In this document: piece after piece, positions 10,074-19,931 of the stretch
How positions within the stretch are numbered: the stretch's first letter is position 1
Layout: every line of letters begins with the position of its first letter
Translations under genes and position numbers: made by a program
Source of the DNA: Mucilaginibacter conchicola
Lineage (GTDB): Bacteria > Bacteroidota > Bacteroidia > Sphingobacteriales > Sphingobacteriaceae
DNA length: 64,000 nucleotides
Assembly: GCF_003432115.1 (NCBI RefSeq)
Contig: NZ_QWDC01000001.1
Coordinates: 2,041,420-2,105,419, forward strand
Reading direction: 5' to 3'
Notes under the pieces: model-generated
What the model saw: only the letters and a program-made list of their open reading frames with translations
What the model was told of the DNA's origin: nothing
Database searches by the model: none

Positions 10074-12380
10074 TTATTTCTTTTTTGTTTTGGCCTGGCT
10101 TGCTTCCTTGGCTGCACATTTTATCTGCGCATCAATTACGGCAATCGTAACCATGTTTACAATTTCACGAACCGAACTACCCAGCTGTAACACGTGCACC
10201 GGCTTTTTTAAGCCTAACAGGATAGGGCCAACAGCTTCGGCACCACCAATTTCCTGCATTAATTTGTAGGCAATATTGCCCGATTCAAGTGTAGGAAAGA
10301 TAAGAGTATTTGCCGGCTTTCCGTTAAGTGTTGAGAAAGGAAAATTATCTGCCAGTAATGCCGGGTTAAGGGCAAAGTTGGCCTGCATTTCACCATCAAC
10401 AATCATATCCGGATATTTCTCGTGTAATATCTTAACTGCCTCGCGGGTTTTCTCGGGGAGCTCGCCGTCATTTGAACCGAAGTTTGAGTACGACAGGATA
10501 GCCACACGCGGCTGGATATTTAACTGTGCTACCGATTTTTCTATCAGCACTGTAATATCTACCAGTTCCTGCGCGGTCGGGTTAATGTTTACCGTGGTAT
10601 CGCCAAAAAAGAACGGGCCTTTTTGGGTGATCATGAGGTACATACCTGCCACACGGCTGATACCTTCTTCAATACCGATGATCTGCAGCGCCGGTTTTAC
10701 CGTTGATGCATAGTTTTTGGTCAGGCCAGAGATCAATGCATCGGCCTCGCCAAACTCCACCATACAGGCACCGTAGTAGTTACGGTCGGTGATCATTTTC
10801 TTAGCCTCGAACATGGTCATGCCCCTGCGCTGGCGTTTTTTAAACAGGAACTGAGTATACTCTTCAGAGCGTGGTGTTTCTTTTTTGGTATCGATGATCT
10901 CCACATCGCCCAGATCAATTTCGGTTTCGCGCATGATCTCGCGGATGCGTGCCTCGTTACCCAAAAGTATCGGCGTGGCAATTTTGTCTTCTTTAACAAT
11001 CTGCGCAGCGCGTAATATCTTGTAATTATCGGCCTCAGCAAATACTATACGTTTTGGATCTTGCTTGGCCTGGTTGGTCATATCGCGCAGCAGTTTATTG
11101 TTGCTGCCCAGGCGGCTCATCAATTCTTCGTTATAAGCATCCCAATCGGTGATCACCTTACGGGCCACACCCGATTCAATAGCCGCTTTTGCTACAGCTG
11201 ATGATACCTCGGTGATCAAGCGCTGATCCATCGGTTTAGGGATGATATAGTCTTTACCAAATTTAAGGTTGGTAAGATTGTAAGCTAAGTTTACAGCCTC
11301 GGGCACCGGCTTTTTAGCCATCTCGGCAATAGCTTTAACCGCTGCTATCTTCATTTCCTCGTTAATGGCAGTTGCACGTACGTCTAAAGCGCCACGGAAA
11401 ATGTAAGGGAAGCCCAATACGTTATTTACCTGGTTAGGATAATCAGAACGACCGGTTGCCATGATGATATCTTTACGGGCAGCGGTGGCTACATCGTAAT
11501 TGATCTCGGGCTCGGGATTGGCCATAGCAAATACCACAGGGTTTTTAGCCATACCCATCAGCATATCGGCAGTAACCACGTTACCAGCAGAAAGACCGAT
11601 GAAAACATCGGCACCTTTCATGGCTTCGGCAAGGGTAGTAATATCTTTACGGCTGGTGGCAAACTCCAGGCGGATATCGTCAAGGTCGGTACGGTCAGGA
11701 GTGATCAAACCGTTGATGTCAAACATCACCAGGTTCTCTTTTTTAACCCCCAGCGACAGGTACATTTTTGTACATGATACGGCTGCCGCGCCGGCACCAT
11801 TTACTACCAGTTTTATTTTCTCCAGTTTTTTGCCCTGTATCTCGCAGGCATTCATCAGGGCTGCGCCCGATATAATGGCGGTACCGTGCTGGTCATCGTG
11901 CATCACCGGGATATTCATCTCGGCTTTTAAACGGCGCTCGATCTCGAAACAAGTTGGGGCTGATATATCTTCCAAATTAACGCCGCCAAAGGTTGGCTCA
12001 AGCGCTTTTACGATGTTCACAAAATCATCAACCGATTTAGCGTTCACCTCAAGGTCGAACACGTCGATATCGGCATAAATTTTAAACAGCAGGCCTTTAC
12101 CTTCCATTACCGGCTTGCTGGCCTCGGGGCCAATGTTGCCTAAGCCAAGCACGGCTGTACCGTTACTGATAACGGCTACAAGATTACCTTTTGCGGTATA
12201 TTTATAAACATCGTCAACATTGTTGGCAATTTCACGGCAGGGCTCGGCAACGCCCGGCGAGTACGCCAATGTAAGGTCGCGTTGTGAGTTTGTAGGCTTT
12301 GTAGGAACTACCTGTATTTTGCCGGGACGGCCTTTTGCATGGTAGTTTAGAGCATCCTGCTTACGAGTTGGTTTGTTCAT
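10074..12380 (-). CDS. maeB: NADP-dependent malic enzyme with phosphotransacetylase-like domain
   Basis: A 768-residue MaeB-type enzyme that decarboxylates malate to pyruvate and makes NADPH. Residues 1 to about 425 form the malic-enzyme part: the catalytic Tyr40 region ([13 protein letters not shown]), Lys95, the HDDQHGTA metal/substrate segment at 161-168 and the dinucleotide motif GAGAAA at 195-200. Residues from about 430 to the end match phosphate acetyltransferase; in MaeB proteins this domain is regarded as regulatory (acetyl-CoA binding), not catalytic. It is the first gene of the maeB-ruvA-sprA group. The 110-base upstream gap holds a plausible promoter. Confidence 0.95.
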   Translation of the reverse strand: MNKPTRKQDALNYHAKGRPGKIQVVPTKPTNSQRDLTLAYSPGVAEPCREIANNVDDVYKYTAKGNLVAVISNGTAVLGLGNIGPEASKPVMEGKGLLFKIYADIDVFDLEVNAKSVDDFVNIVKALEPTFGGVNLEDISAPTCFEIERRLKAEMNIPVMHDDQHGTAIISGAALMNACEIQGKKLEKIKLVVNGAGAAAVSCTKMYLSLGVKKENLVMFDINGLITPDRTDLDDIRLEFATSRKDITTLAEAMKGADVFIGLSAGNVVTADMLMGMAKNPVVFAMANPEPEINYDVATAARKDIIMATGRSDYPNQVNNVLGFPYIFRGALDVRATAINEEMKIAAVKAIAEMAKKPVPEAVNLAYNLTNLKFGKDYIIPKPMDQRLITEVSSAVAKAAIESGVARKVITDWDAYNEELMSRLGSNNKLLRDMTNQAKQDPKRIVFAEADNYKILRAAQIVKEDKIATPILLGNEARIREIMRETEIDLGDVEIIDTKKETPRSEEYTQFLFKKRQRRGMTMFEAKKMITDRNYYGACMVEFGEADALISGLTKNYASTVKPALQIIGIEEGISRVAGMYLMITQKGPFFFGDTTVNINPTAQELVDITVLIEKSVAQLNIQPRVAILSYSNFGSNDGELPEKTREAVKILHEKYPDMIVDGEMQANFALNPALLADNFPFSTLNGKPANTLIFPTLESGNIAYKLMQEIGGAEAVGPILLGLKKPVHVLQLGSSVREIVNMVTIAVIDAQIKCAAKEASQAKTKKK

Positions 12381-12403
12381 GGTTTTTCTTTTGTTGAAGC
12401 CCC

Positions 12404-12435
12404 CAAAATTACGATTAGTTTTCTTGAAGAGCCAA
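12404..12435 (-). promoter_or_regulatory. Candidate promoter of maeB-ruvA-sprA
   Basis: On the minus strand TAATTTTG (12411-12404) fits the Bacteroidota -7 element TAnnTTTG, with a TTG (12435-12433) 21 bases upstream as a possible -33 element. This would start transcription about 30 bases before maeB. The match is by motif only. Confidence 0.45.
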
Positions 12436-12490
12436 CAAAAAGGCTTAGGTTAAAATACTTTAAATTTGAAACACAGCAGCTAACCTATTA

Positions 12491-13744
12491 TTAGCTGTTC
12501 CCGATATTCACCGTTAAACCAGGCAAAAGCGGTAAGTTGGCATTGCTACCCAACTGCTTATTCCACTGCATTACCTGTTCAACTTTAACATTATACATTG
12601 TGGCAATACTTGCCATAGTTTCACCTTTTTTGGTTACGTGTGTGGTAGGCGCAACCGGCGGCGCACCGTTAGTTACCACAGCTTGTTGCACTGCGCGTGC
12701 AGGCATCATTGGCCTTGCCGGTGTAACCGGTGGTGGCGGTGCTATCATGGCATACTGCATTGGCCTCAGCGGGCGTACAGGTGCCGTGATATCATTTATC
12801 GCGGTGTGTACTATATCGTTCTGCTGTTTATCCATCTTAGGCACCACAATCTTACGAAGATTATTTGCCGAACCATTCACAATTTGCTGGCGGTATGATG
12901 GGTTAAGCGTGCTGAGATCTTTCAGCGGCATACCCAGGGCTTGCGCTACCCTGCTAAGCGATACAAACTTGTTTACCATCACCGTATCGGTTAATATAGC
13001 CAGGCTTGCTGTTTGCGGGGTTATGTAATGAATCCTGTGGTACTTCATCACATAATTTACAGCGATAAAGGCAGGTACATAACCACGTGTCTCGGGTGGC
13101 AGTTGGTCTCGGATAGACCAGTAATCATGCGCGCCGGTACGTTCCAACGCGTGTTCTACATTGCTTTTACCGCAGTTGTATGAGGCAATGGCCAGCAGCC
13201 AGTCGCCAAATTGCAGGTAGGCATCTTTAAGGTAGGCAGCAGCGGCGTTGCTGGCCTGTACCGGGTCGCGGCGCTCATCAACATATTCTGTCATGGCCAA
13301 GCCGTAGATCTTGGCTGTTTCTGACATAAACTGCCACGGGCCAGCCGCGCCTACTTTTGAAATAGCATTAGGATTCAATGCCGACTCTACTATCGATAAG
13401 TATTTGATCTCATCCGGAATACCGGCATCAGCAAAAGCTTTCTCGTAAATAGGGAAATAATATCTGGATAAGCCCAACATGCGGCCCATATCATCCTTAC
13501 GGCGACTATACAGGTCAATGTAGGCCTGTACATAGCCGTTATAATCCAAAGGGACTTCCTTTTGGATAGAATCCAGGCGGCGTTTAAAAATAACGTTGTT
13601 GTATATAGATACCGGGGCCTGCAGCTCGGGAGCAGTTACATTGGTATCCTGTTGCATGGCTGCCATGGCAAAGCTGGCTGCAACATTAGCTTTAACTGCA
13701 TGCGCAAATAAAACGCAGGCAAAAAAAGTAAACAGTTTCTTCAT
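12491..13744 (-). CDS. LysM-containing lytic transglycosylase (MltD-like)
   Basis: A 417-residue exported murein hydrolase. A signal sequence (about 1-20) leads to a soluble lytic transglycosylase domain (about 95-245) with the catalytic Glu120 in YLSIVESALNP and the family motif GAAGPWQFM. One degenerate LysM-like segment follows (about 258-310), then a Pro/Ala-rich linker, and a clear C-terminal LysM repeat (about 368-415, KKGETMASIATMYNVK) for peptidoglycan binding. It cleaves glycan strands to form anhydromuramyl ends. It lies between gatA and maeB with gaps of 58 and 110 bases, so its operon membership is uncertain. Confidence 0.92.
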   Translation of the reverse strand: MKKLFTFFACVLFAHAVKANVAASFAMAAMQQDTNVTAPELQAPVSIYNNVIFKRRLDSIQKEVPLDYNGYVQAYIDLYSRRKDDMGRMLGLSRYYFPIYEKAFADAGIPDEIKYLSIVESALNPNAISKVGAAGPWQFMSETAKIYGLAMTEYVDERRDPVQASNAAAAYLKDAYLQFGDWLLAIASYNCGKSNVEHALERTGAHDYWSIRDQLPPETRGYVPAFIAVNYVMKYHRIHYITPQTASLAILTDTVMVNKFVSLSRVAQALGMPLKDLSTLNPSYRQQIVNGSANNLRKIVVPKMDKQQNDIVHTAINDITAPVRPLRPMQYAMIAPPPPVTPARPMMPARAVQQAVVTNGAPPVAPTTHVTKKGETMASIATMYNVKVEQVMQWNKQLGSNANLPLLPGLTVNIGNS

Positions 13745-13802
13745 ATTTTAGGGTAACCCTCAAAAAGTCGCTCGAGAATTATTTATCTAATATATTAATT
13801 CC

Positions 13803-15230
13803 CTATAGCTCTAAGAAATATTCTGAGAAATTTAACAGTTCCCTCTCGGCAAACTTTTTGGTTAGTAATTGTAAGCCTAACGGCAATCCTTTGCTGTTAT
13901 TGCCTGCCGGTAAGGAAATTGCGGGCATACCAGCCAATGAGGCCTGTACTGTAAATATATCGTATAGGTAGGTAACCACAGGGTCTTTCTCCTTTAACCC
14001 TAAGGCAAATGCCGGCTCGGGAGCAGTTGGGGTGAGTATAAAATCGAACTCGTTTAAAACTTCGTTCGTTTTGTCTTGTATCAGGCGGCGAACTTTCTGC
14101 GCTTTGGCGTAGTAGGCATCGTAATAACCGGCACTCAGTACAAAGGTGCCCAGCATAATACGGCGTTTTACCTCTTTACCAAAACCTTCTGACCTTGATT
14201 TTTTGTAAGTAGTAACCAGATCGGTAGCGTTAGGGCTGCGATAGCCGTAGTGCACACCATCGTAACGGGCAAGGTTTGATGAAGCCTCGGCCATGGCCAA
14301 AATATAATAGGTAGGCACCAAGTAATCCAATAACTCAAATGAGATAGGTTTTACCGTATGACCATCGGCACGCAGTTTATCAATATAAGTGGTGAGCGTT
14401 GCTTTTACATCAGCATCCACACCAGGGCTTGATAGTGCTTCCTGCAGATAGGCGATGCGCTTTTTGCCGGTTTCTTTTTTTACCTCTGTTGCCTGTGGCA
14501 CCGGTTCGTGCGCCAGAGTAGCATCGTACTCATCCGGACCAGACATTATCTCTAACAGCAAAGCCGCATCCTCAACCGAATTGGTTATCGGCCCAACCTG
14601 ATCAAATGATGATGCATAGCTGATGATACCATGCCTTGAAATACGGCCGTAAGTTGGTTTTAGACCTATCACCCCGCAAAAAGATGCAGGTTGCCTAACT
14701 GAACCGCCTGTATCGGTACCGATAGCTGCATGGCACATACAGGCCTGCACAGCTACTGCCGAGCCACCTGATGAACCACCGCCTACGCGGGTTTCATCGG
14801 CAAAGTTTTTTACGGGGCCAAAGTACGAGTTCTCGTTAGCGGCCCCCATAGCAAACTCGTCGCAGTTACAACGGCCTATGATAATGGCATCCTCGGCCAA
14901 AAGTCGTTCAACTATGGTTGATGAATATATAGAGGTAAAATTCTCCAGAATTTTTGAAGAGGCTGTAACCTTATGGTCTTTATAGCAGATATTATCTTTA
15001 ATGCCGATAACCATACCGGCAAGCTTGCCAACGGGCTCATTATTTTTTAAGCGGGTATCAAGCGCGCGTGCATTAGCCAGTGCTTCATCACCGAAAACCT
15101 CGTTAAATACGTTTAGATGGGTGTTTGCCTTTATTTGCTGAAGGTAGTTATTAACCAGCTGTTCAACAGAAACTTCTCCACTTGTTAACCCGCTCTTAAT
15201 GTCACTATAAGAGTGATAGTTCTTAGCCAT
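13803..15230 (-). CDS. gatA: Asp-tRNA(Asn)/Glu-tRNA(Gln) amidotransferase subunit A
   Basis: A 475-residue GatA, the glutaminase/amidase subunit that supplies ammonia to turn Glu-tRNA(Gln) or Asp-tRNA(Asn) into the amide form. The amidase-signature triad is visible: Lys78 (VIGIKDNI), Ser153 in GGSSGGSA and the nucleophile Ser177 in DTGGSVRQPAS. gatB and gatC are not in the window, which is usual in genomes where gat genes are dispersed. The start lies just downstream of a strong terminator for the tatA transcript, so gatA probably has its own promoter or depends on read-through. Confidence 0.94.
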   Translation of the reverse strand: MAKNYHSYSDIKSGLTSGEVSVEQLVNNYLQQIKANTHLNVFNEVFGDEALANARALDTRLKNNEPVGKLAGMVIGIKDNICYKDHKVTASSKILENFTSIYSSTIVERLLAEDAIIIGRCNCDEFAMGAANENSYFGPVKNFADETRVGGGSSGGSAVAVQACMCHAAIGTDTGGSVRQPASFCGVIGLKPTYGRISRHGIISYASSFDQVGPITNSVEDAALLLEIMSGPDEYDATLAHEPVPQATEVKKETGKKRIAYLQEALSSPGVDADVKATLTTYIDKLRADGHTVKPISFELLDYLVPTYYILAMAEASSNLARYDGVHYGYRSPNATDLVTTYKKSRSEGFGKEVKRRIMLGTFVLSAGYYDAYYAKAQKVRRLIQDKTNEVLNEFDFILTPTAPEPAFALGLKEKDPVVTYLYDIFTVQASLAGMPAISLPAGNNSKGLPLGLQLLTKKFAERELLNFSEYFLEL

Positions 15231-15240
15231 GGGCCTAAAA

Positions 15241-15286
15241 TAAAAAAACTTATCTGTTGAAGGCTAAATTTTTCAACAGATAAGTT
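15241..15286 (-). terminator. Rho-independent terminator after tatA
   Basis: AACTTATCTGTTGAA (15247-15261) pairs perfectly over 15 bp with TTCAACAGATAAGTT (15272-15286). Read on the minus strand, the stem is followed by a run of T residues (complement of 15242-15248). It separates the tat genes from gatA. Confidence 0.85.
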
Positions 15287-15327
15287 AGTACAGGCTATAT
15301 AAGCCTTAATATTTGTTATACCGAAGA

Positions 15328-15507
15328 TTAAACTTTTGGTTTATCTTCTGTATTGGTTGAGCTTGTGCTCTCGCCGTTTTGTGCGTCTTTAAATTCTTTA
15401 ACACCTTTACCTAAGCCTCGCATTAGTTCAGGTATTTTTTTACCGCCGAACAAGATCAAAATTGCAATAATGATCAGAATGATTTCTGGTGCGCCTAATC
15501 CACCCAT
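15328..15507 (-). CDS. tatA: Twin-arginine translocase subunit TatA (small)
   Basis: A 59-residue protein. It begins [13 protein letters not shown], has one N-terminal membrane helix (about 7-21), then the Phe-Gly hinge ([15 protein letters not shown]), an amphipathic helix and a short Ser/Thr-rich acidic tail. This is the full TatA architecture; TatA oligomers form the pore for folded Tat substrates. A second, longer TatA/B-like gene lies 36 bases upstream, and no tatC is in the window. A strong terminator follows. Confidence 0.93.
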   Translation of the reverse strand: MGGLGAPEIILIIIAILILFGGKKIPELMRGLGKGVKEFKDAQNGESTSSTNTEDKPKV

Positions 15508-15543
15508 GATTTTAAGTTTAATTAATTAATATTTTTATCTGTA

Positions 15544-16020
15544 TTACTCTTCAGTAGCTTTCTTTTCAGGAGCTGCTTCTTCAGGTTTAGTTAAGTTGAT
15601 AGAACTTGCCGGTTGCGTTTCTGCAGCGGGTTTAACCTCAGTTTCGTTCTCAAAAGTAGCATCAGCCGCCGGGGTCGATTCTTCGATAGCATCTGTAGCC
15701 GAATGACCGGTATAAGCCGATATTGCACCCTCAACAGGCTCATAAGGTTTGTAATTGGCAGCAGTATTGTTGTCATCTTCTGCTTCCACAGCTTTCTCTT
15801 CAACCTTTGCAGCAGGCTTTTTATCCTCGTAATTATTTATCTGGTTGTTTATCTCGCGTTTAACATCTTCAGATGCATCTTTAAACTCGCGGATACCTTT
15901 ACCCAACCCACGCGCAAGCTCAGGCAGTTTGTTACCGCCAAAAAGCATAAGGGCCACAAATAATATCAAAATCATTTCCGGCGTACCTATATTCAAAAAC
16001 AAAGGGACCAAAGTTAACAT
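15544..16020 (-). CDS. TatA/TatB-family protein with long acidic tail
   Basis: A 158-residue protein with one membrane helix (about 14-30, EMILILFVALMLFGG), the NKLPELARGLGKG amphipathic helix of the TatA/B family, a coiled-coil-like segment (about 45-65), then about 90 residues rich in Ala, Glu, Thr and Pro. The length is nearer TatB than TatA, but the FGG hinge and the LPELARGLGKGIREFK helix are TatA-like; I cannot decide the role from sequence. It is cotranscribed with the small tatA 36 bases downstream, and the two probably work in one Tat translocase with a TatC encoded elsewhere. Confidence 0.88.
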   Translation of the reverse strand: MLTLVPLFLNIGTPEMILILFVALMLFGGNKLPELARGLGKGIREFKDASEDVKREINNQINNYEDKKPAAKVEEKAVEAEDDNNTAANYKPYEPVEGAISAYTGHSATDAIEESTPAADATFENETEVKPAAETQPASSINLTKPEEAAPEKKATEE

Positions 16021-16082
16021 TGTCTATAATTAAAGTTTACAAATATACAATAGTAGTACAAGCTTAACGCTGTAATTTAAAA

Positions 16083-17390
16083 CTAATTATCAGCCAGCCA
16101 CGATTTAGGGTTCTGCGGTACTTTACCCTTGTTTAAGGTAAATATCACAGTAGGGTCGCCGGTAGATGGGTCTGTTGCCGCCGTACCCAAATTTTGCTTG
16201 GCCGATACTTTTTGCCCCGCACTTACCGATACCGATTTTAAGTTTGAATACGCGGTAAAGTACTCCCCGTGTTTTATCAATACCAAATAAGCACCGGCTA
16301 CATCGGTAACCACCTTTACCTCGCCTTCAAACACCGCTCTTACCGGTGCGTTGGCGTTGGTACGGATCTCATAACCGTCGCTCTCGTTACGGATACCATC
16401 GGCATCGGTGTACACACCAAAACCGTGTATAAGCTGCCCGTTGGCTACCGGCCATGGTAAACGGCCTCGGTTACCCAAAAAGTCGTTTGATAACCTTGCC
16501 GCCTCAGGCGTAGCATTTAAGATCTGGCTATTCGTTGATGATTTAGTAATAGCCGGTTTAGTTGAAGGAGCCGCGGGTTCCCTGTTCTCTGCCTTGGCTT
16601 TCGCTGCGGCAGCCGCAGCAGCTCGCGCCTCAGCACGTGCTTTTTCTTCGGCCTCGCGGCGTGCTATCTCAATCTCGCGCGCAATAGCATTACTAATTGC
16701 CCTGTTGGTTTGTGCTATACGTTTACGCACATCCCTTTGCTGTTGCTTTATCTCGCCCTGCTGTTTAGATATATCGCTGATAACCTTTACCTGCGTATTT
16801 TTCGCCTTGCCCAACTCTTCTTTCTCTTTTTCCTGGTTGGCCAGCAGGTTATTCTTTTCTTTTTTATCGTGATCCAGCTCGTTTATTTTTACGTGCAGAT
16901 CGCGCTGGGTGCCTTGTATGTAACCCGCCTGGCGCTCGCGGTATGTACCAAACTGCTGCAGGTATTTTAACCTGCGATATGCCTGGTTAAAATCTTTTGC
17001 CGCAAAAATAAACATCAGTTTATTATAGGCACTTTGGTTACGATAGGCAAATAACACCATACCGGCGTACTCTTTCTTCAACTGATCTAACTGCCCCTGT
17101 AAACTACGTACGGAATTATTGCTCTGCGAGATCTGGTTATCTAAATTTCTTACCTCAGAGTTGATGTTGGTGATCTTCTCTTCGCGCAGGTTTATTTGCG
17201 CTTTAAGGATATTAAGCTGTTTTAAGGATACTTTTTTATTGCTTGCGGTTTCCTGGTACTCGCGGTTTAGCTGATCCAGTTCATCGTTCAACTTTTCGCG
17301 GCGGCGTTTAAGCTCGGCGCTGCTTTGTGCAAAAGCATTGGTAACGCCAAGCACGCAGATCAGAAAAAGTACAGCTTTAAAAAATTTCAT
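16083..17390 (-). CDS. EnvC-like murein hydrolase activator (degenerate LytM domain)
   Basis: A 435-residue exported protein. I chose the ATG at 17390 because it begins a good signal peptide (MKFFKAVLFLICVLGVTNAFAQ) 16 bases after the preceding stop; a longer frame to 17471 would overlap that gene. Long coiled coils (about 25-250) and an Ala/Glu/Arg-rich stretch precede a C-terminal M23/LytM domain (about 320-430). The metal ligands of active M23 peptidases look lost: the usual Tyr-x-His-Leu reads AYSNL and the final His of the LHFEL-type strand is Ile (VIFTL). This is the EnvC pattern, in which the domain activates amidases and does not itself cut peptidoglycan. Confidence 0.88.
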   Translation of the reverse strand: MKFFKAVLFLICVLGVTNAFAQSSAELKRRREKLNDELDQLNREYQETASNKKVSLKQLNILKAQINLREEKITNINSEVRNLDNQISQSNNSVRSLQGQLDQLKKEYAGMVLFAYRNQSAYNKLMFIFAAKDFNQAYRRLKYLQQFGTYRERQAGYIQGTQRDLHVKINELDHDKKEKNNLLANQEKEKEELGKAKNTQVKVISDISKQQGEIKQQQRDVRKRIAQTNRAISNAIAREIEIARREAEEKARAEARAAAAAAAKAKAENREPAAPSTKPAITKSSTNSQILNATPEAARLSNDFLGNRGRLPWPVANGQLIHGFGVYTDADGIRNESDGYEIRTNANAPVRAVFEGEVKVVTDVAGAYLVLIKHGEYFTAYSNLKSVSVSAGQKVSAKQNLGTAATDPSTGDPTVIFTLNKGKVPQNPKSWLADN

Positions 17391-17406
17391 CCACCAAAAA
17401 TATAAT

Positions 17407-18204
17407 TTAATTAGCAGGTTCGTAACTTTTTGGGATACTAAACGGATATTCCAATGGCTTATCAAACTCAACTGTACTGTAGCGCAGGTTGGCCTTTATC
17501 TTCTTATCGCCGGCTGTTGAATAGATATCTATCTGCGACGGAATAATGCGATCATTCTGCTTTATGAAGGTGTTATTAGTTACCTGGAGCGTTTGCCCCG
17601 CCATTGAATTGGTGAGATTGGTTTGGGTAACCTTAAGATCGGCACCCAGCAAAAGTTTAAAAATCACATCCTGCAGGTTCCCGTTAATAACAGTATTGTT
17701 ACCCTCGGTGTTGATGTCCGCGCGCTCGTTAAGGGTCTCGGGGATGGCGTTACCCACCAGCAGAGCCTGCACTGTTTTAAAATTCACCTGCCTGCCCGCA
17801 AACTGGTACACATAGCTAAACGGCTTCTTTAAATACACGCTCTGCAAACGGTTGATCACCTGTATGCTATCGGGCGTGATGAGCGCACGGGCACCCTCGA
17901 TACCGGCAAAACCGGTGATAGAGATCCAGATCTTTTGGTCGCGGTTAATGCGGATGTTCAGCGTAACATCATTGCTGTTACCATTGATATCCAGCTTGGT
18001 TTTAGCCTTACCCGTAAAGGTATTGAACGTTACCTGGCTTGAGCGGATAGCCGCCAGCTTTTGGCGTACCGTACTGGCTTTTGCTGCCGCGGCAGAGTCA
18101 GCCGTGGTTGGGCGGTTAACCTGCGTTAATTTTTTTGATTTACATGCGGCCAGCATTGCTATACAGCAAATAAGGGCCACACTATTCAGAATATTTCTTC
18201 TCAT
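17407..18204 (-). CDS. DUF4292 lipoprotein
   Basis: A 265-residue predicted lipoprotein: MRRNILNSVALICCIAMLAAC puts the lipobox Cys at residue 21. The remainder matches the DUF4292 family of Bacteroidota, thought from fold resemblance to be LolA/LppX-like lipid-binding proteins; the function is not established. The start overlaps the end of the upstream TPR gene by 23 bases, so the two are translationally linked. The EnvC-like gene follows after 16 bases. The neighbours suggest a role in building the envelope. Confidence 0.85.
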   Translation of the reverse strand: MRRNILNSVALICCIAMLAACKSKKLTQVNRPTTADSAAAAKASTVRQKLAAIRSSQVTFNTFTGKAKTKLDINGNSNDVTLNIRINRDQKIWISITGFAGIEGARALITPDSIQVINRLQSVYLKKPFSYVYQFAGRQVNFKTVQALLVGNAIPETLNERADINTEGNNTVINGNLQDVIFKLLLGADLKVTQTNLTNSMAGQTLQVTNNTFIKQNDRIIPSQIDIYSTAGDKKIKANLRYSTVEFDKPLEYPFSIPKSYEPAN

Positions 18205-19921
18205 TTATTTTACGTTGTAACACCGGCGATGTAGTGCCAAGCTGTTTTGCTTTTGTCCATTGTTGTACGGCACCGTTCACATCACCTGTAAAAAATAATA
18301 TGTCGCCATAGTGCTCAATTTTGGTTGCACTGGCGCCACTATCATGTTGGATAGATTTCTCTGTCCATAGTTTAGCCTCGGCATAGTTTTTCTGCTTAAA
18401 CAGGATCCATGCATAGGTATCCTCAAACGCAGCCGTGTTAGGGATAAGATCATTACTATGCTTTGACATCCGCGCCGCCTTATCCAACTGCTCGTTCCTT
18501 AACGACAAATAGTAGGCATAATTGTTCAGCGCGTAAGCATTATCCGGGTCTATGGCGATGGCTTTCTCATAAGCCGCATCTGATGCTTTATTATCGCCGG
18601 TTGAGTGGTATGCATCGCCCAGGGCCGAGTAGCTTTGCGCCAGCAGGTTATTGTCCTGCGCCTCAAGCAAGGTCGCGCTTTTTAAATAGCCGATGGCTTT
18701 GGTATAATTCTTTTTTTGTTGCCAGGCTACGCCAACCATATAATTCATCCATGCCTGGTTTGGGAACATAGAGAGGGAGTTTTCGCCGTCTTTTATGGCT
18801 GCATCGAAATCGTTCTGCCCAAGCTCGATACGTACCAGTTGCTCCTGTATATTATAAGCTTTGCCATCCAAACTCACCGCTTTTTGGTAGGCTTCTTTAG
18901 CTTCCTTTACTTTATTGTTCTGTAACAACATATCGCCGTAAATGGCGTAAGCTTTTACATCTGATGGATGCGCGGCAACCATTACCTTGCTCAGTTGCAA
19001 AGCACTCGCCTGCGCATTAGGCTCGGGAAATTTGGGAACGTAACCTAAAATAATGCGCAGCTTTTGATCAATATCAACATCGGGGTTGGCAAAGGCCATC
19101 TCCAGTTCGTTGTAGCTTAGCTCGGGCTTATTTTGTTCCCGATAAATATCGGCCAGGGCCAAATGCACCATTCCATTTTTAGGATCAACTGCTTTGGCTT
19201 TCTGCAAAATAGCAATTGCCTTATCCAGCTGACTGTTGGAGCTATATATCTCGGCCTGCGCCAAGTAATATCTTACCTGCGTGGGGTTTGCTGCTATCAG
19301 CTGATCTACTGCCGAAGCAGCTTTCTTCACATCGCCCAGCCTCAAATAAACCTTTTGGCGACTAAGCGCCAGTTCATCGGTCTGGCCTGTCAACTCTTCA
19401 ACCTTATCATAAAGTTTAAGGGCCTCGTCATAACGTTTCTCTAAATAATAAGCGTTGGCTTTATCGTAGTAGTATTCAGATTTATCAGGCTTTAGGCGAA
19501 TCAACTCCGTAAGTGCATTCTCCAGCTTCGTTAGTTCGTTGTTCTTTTCATAAATACCAGCCAGGGCCATCCAGTACCATTCGTTATCCTGGTTTACGGT
19601 AACAGCCCGCTCCAGTAAATTTTGGGCAGCCGGTATATTGTTTTGCGATTGTGCAATATTGGCCAGCTCAAACATGCTGGCATCATTGGCAGGGTCTATC
19701 TGTAAAACGCGGCTAAAAAGTTCTGCAGCCTGCTTTTTATTGTCGATGGTTTTCTCGCGCAGGCCGGTAAAAAACATTTGCTTCACCATGCCGCTATCAG
19801 CCTGGGTCATGGGGCGACCAGCAATAATAATAGCACTATTGGCATTCCCTGCCTTTTTGTTTTGGGCAAGGCAGGTACCGGCAAAAGTGGCTACTAAGGT
19901 TAATGCTGCTGCAAACTTCAT
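18182..19921 (-). CDS. Exported tetratricopeptide repeat protein
   Basis: A 579-residue protein with a signal peptide (MKFAAALTLVATFAGTCLAQ) followed by about a dozen TPR units through the rest of the chain (for example AYALNNYAYYLSLRNEQLDKA near 460-480). TPRs are scaffolds for protein-protein contacts; nothing in the sequence gives a partner. It sits between a flippase gene (10 bases upstream) and the DUF4292 lipoprotein gene (23-base overlap), in an envelope-assembly gene run. A scaffold or assembly role in the periplasm is an inference from position. Confidence 0.88.
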   Translation of the reverse strand: MKFAAALTLVATFAGTCLAQNKKAGNANSAIIIAGRPMTQADSGMVKQMFFTGLREKTIDNKKQAAELFSRVLQIDPANDASMFELANIAQSQNNIPAAQNLLERAVTVNQDNEWYWMALAGIYEKNNELTKLENALTELIRLKPDKSEYYYDKANAYYLEKRYDEALKLYDKVEELTGQTDELALSRQKVYLRLGDVKKAASAVDQLIAANPTQVRYYLAQAEIYSSNSQLDKAIAILQKAKAVDPKNGMVHLALADIYREQNKPELSYNELEMAFANPDVDIDQKLRIILGYVPKFPEPNAQASALQLSKVMVAAHPSDVKAYAIYGDMLLQNNKVKEAKEAYQKAVSLDGKAYNIQEQLVRIELGQNDFDAAIKDGENSLSMFPNQAWMNYMVGVAWQQKKNYTKAIGYLKSATLLEAQDNNLLAQSYSALGDAYHSTGDNKASDAAYEKAIAIDPDNAYALNNYAYYLSLRNEQLDKAARMSKHSNDLIPNTAAFEDTYAWILFKQKNYAEAKLWTEKSIQHDSGASATKIEHYGDILFFTGDVNGAVQQWTKAKQLGTTSPVLQRKINEKKYSE

Positions 19922-19931
19922 CCTCTCTGTA

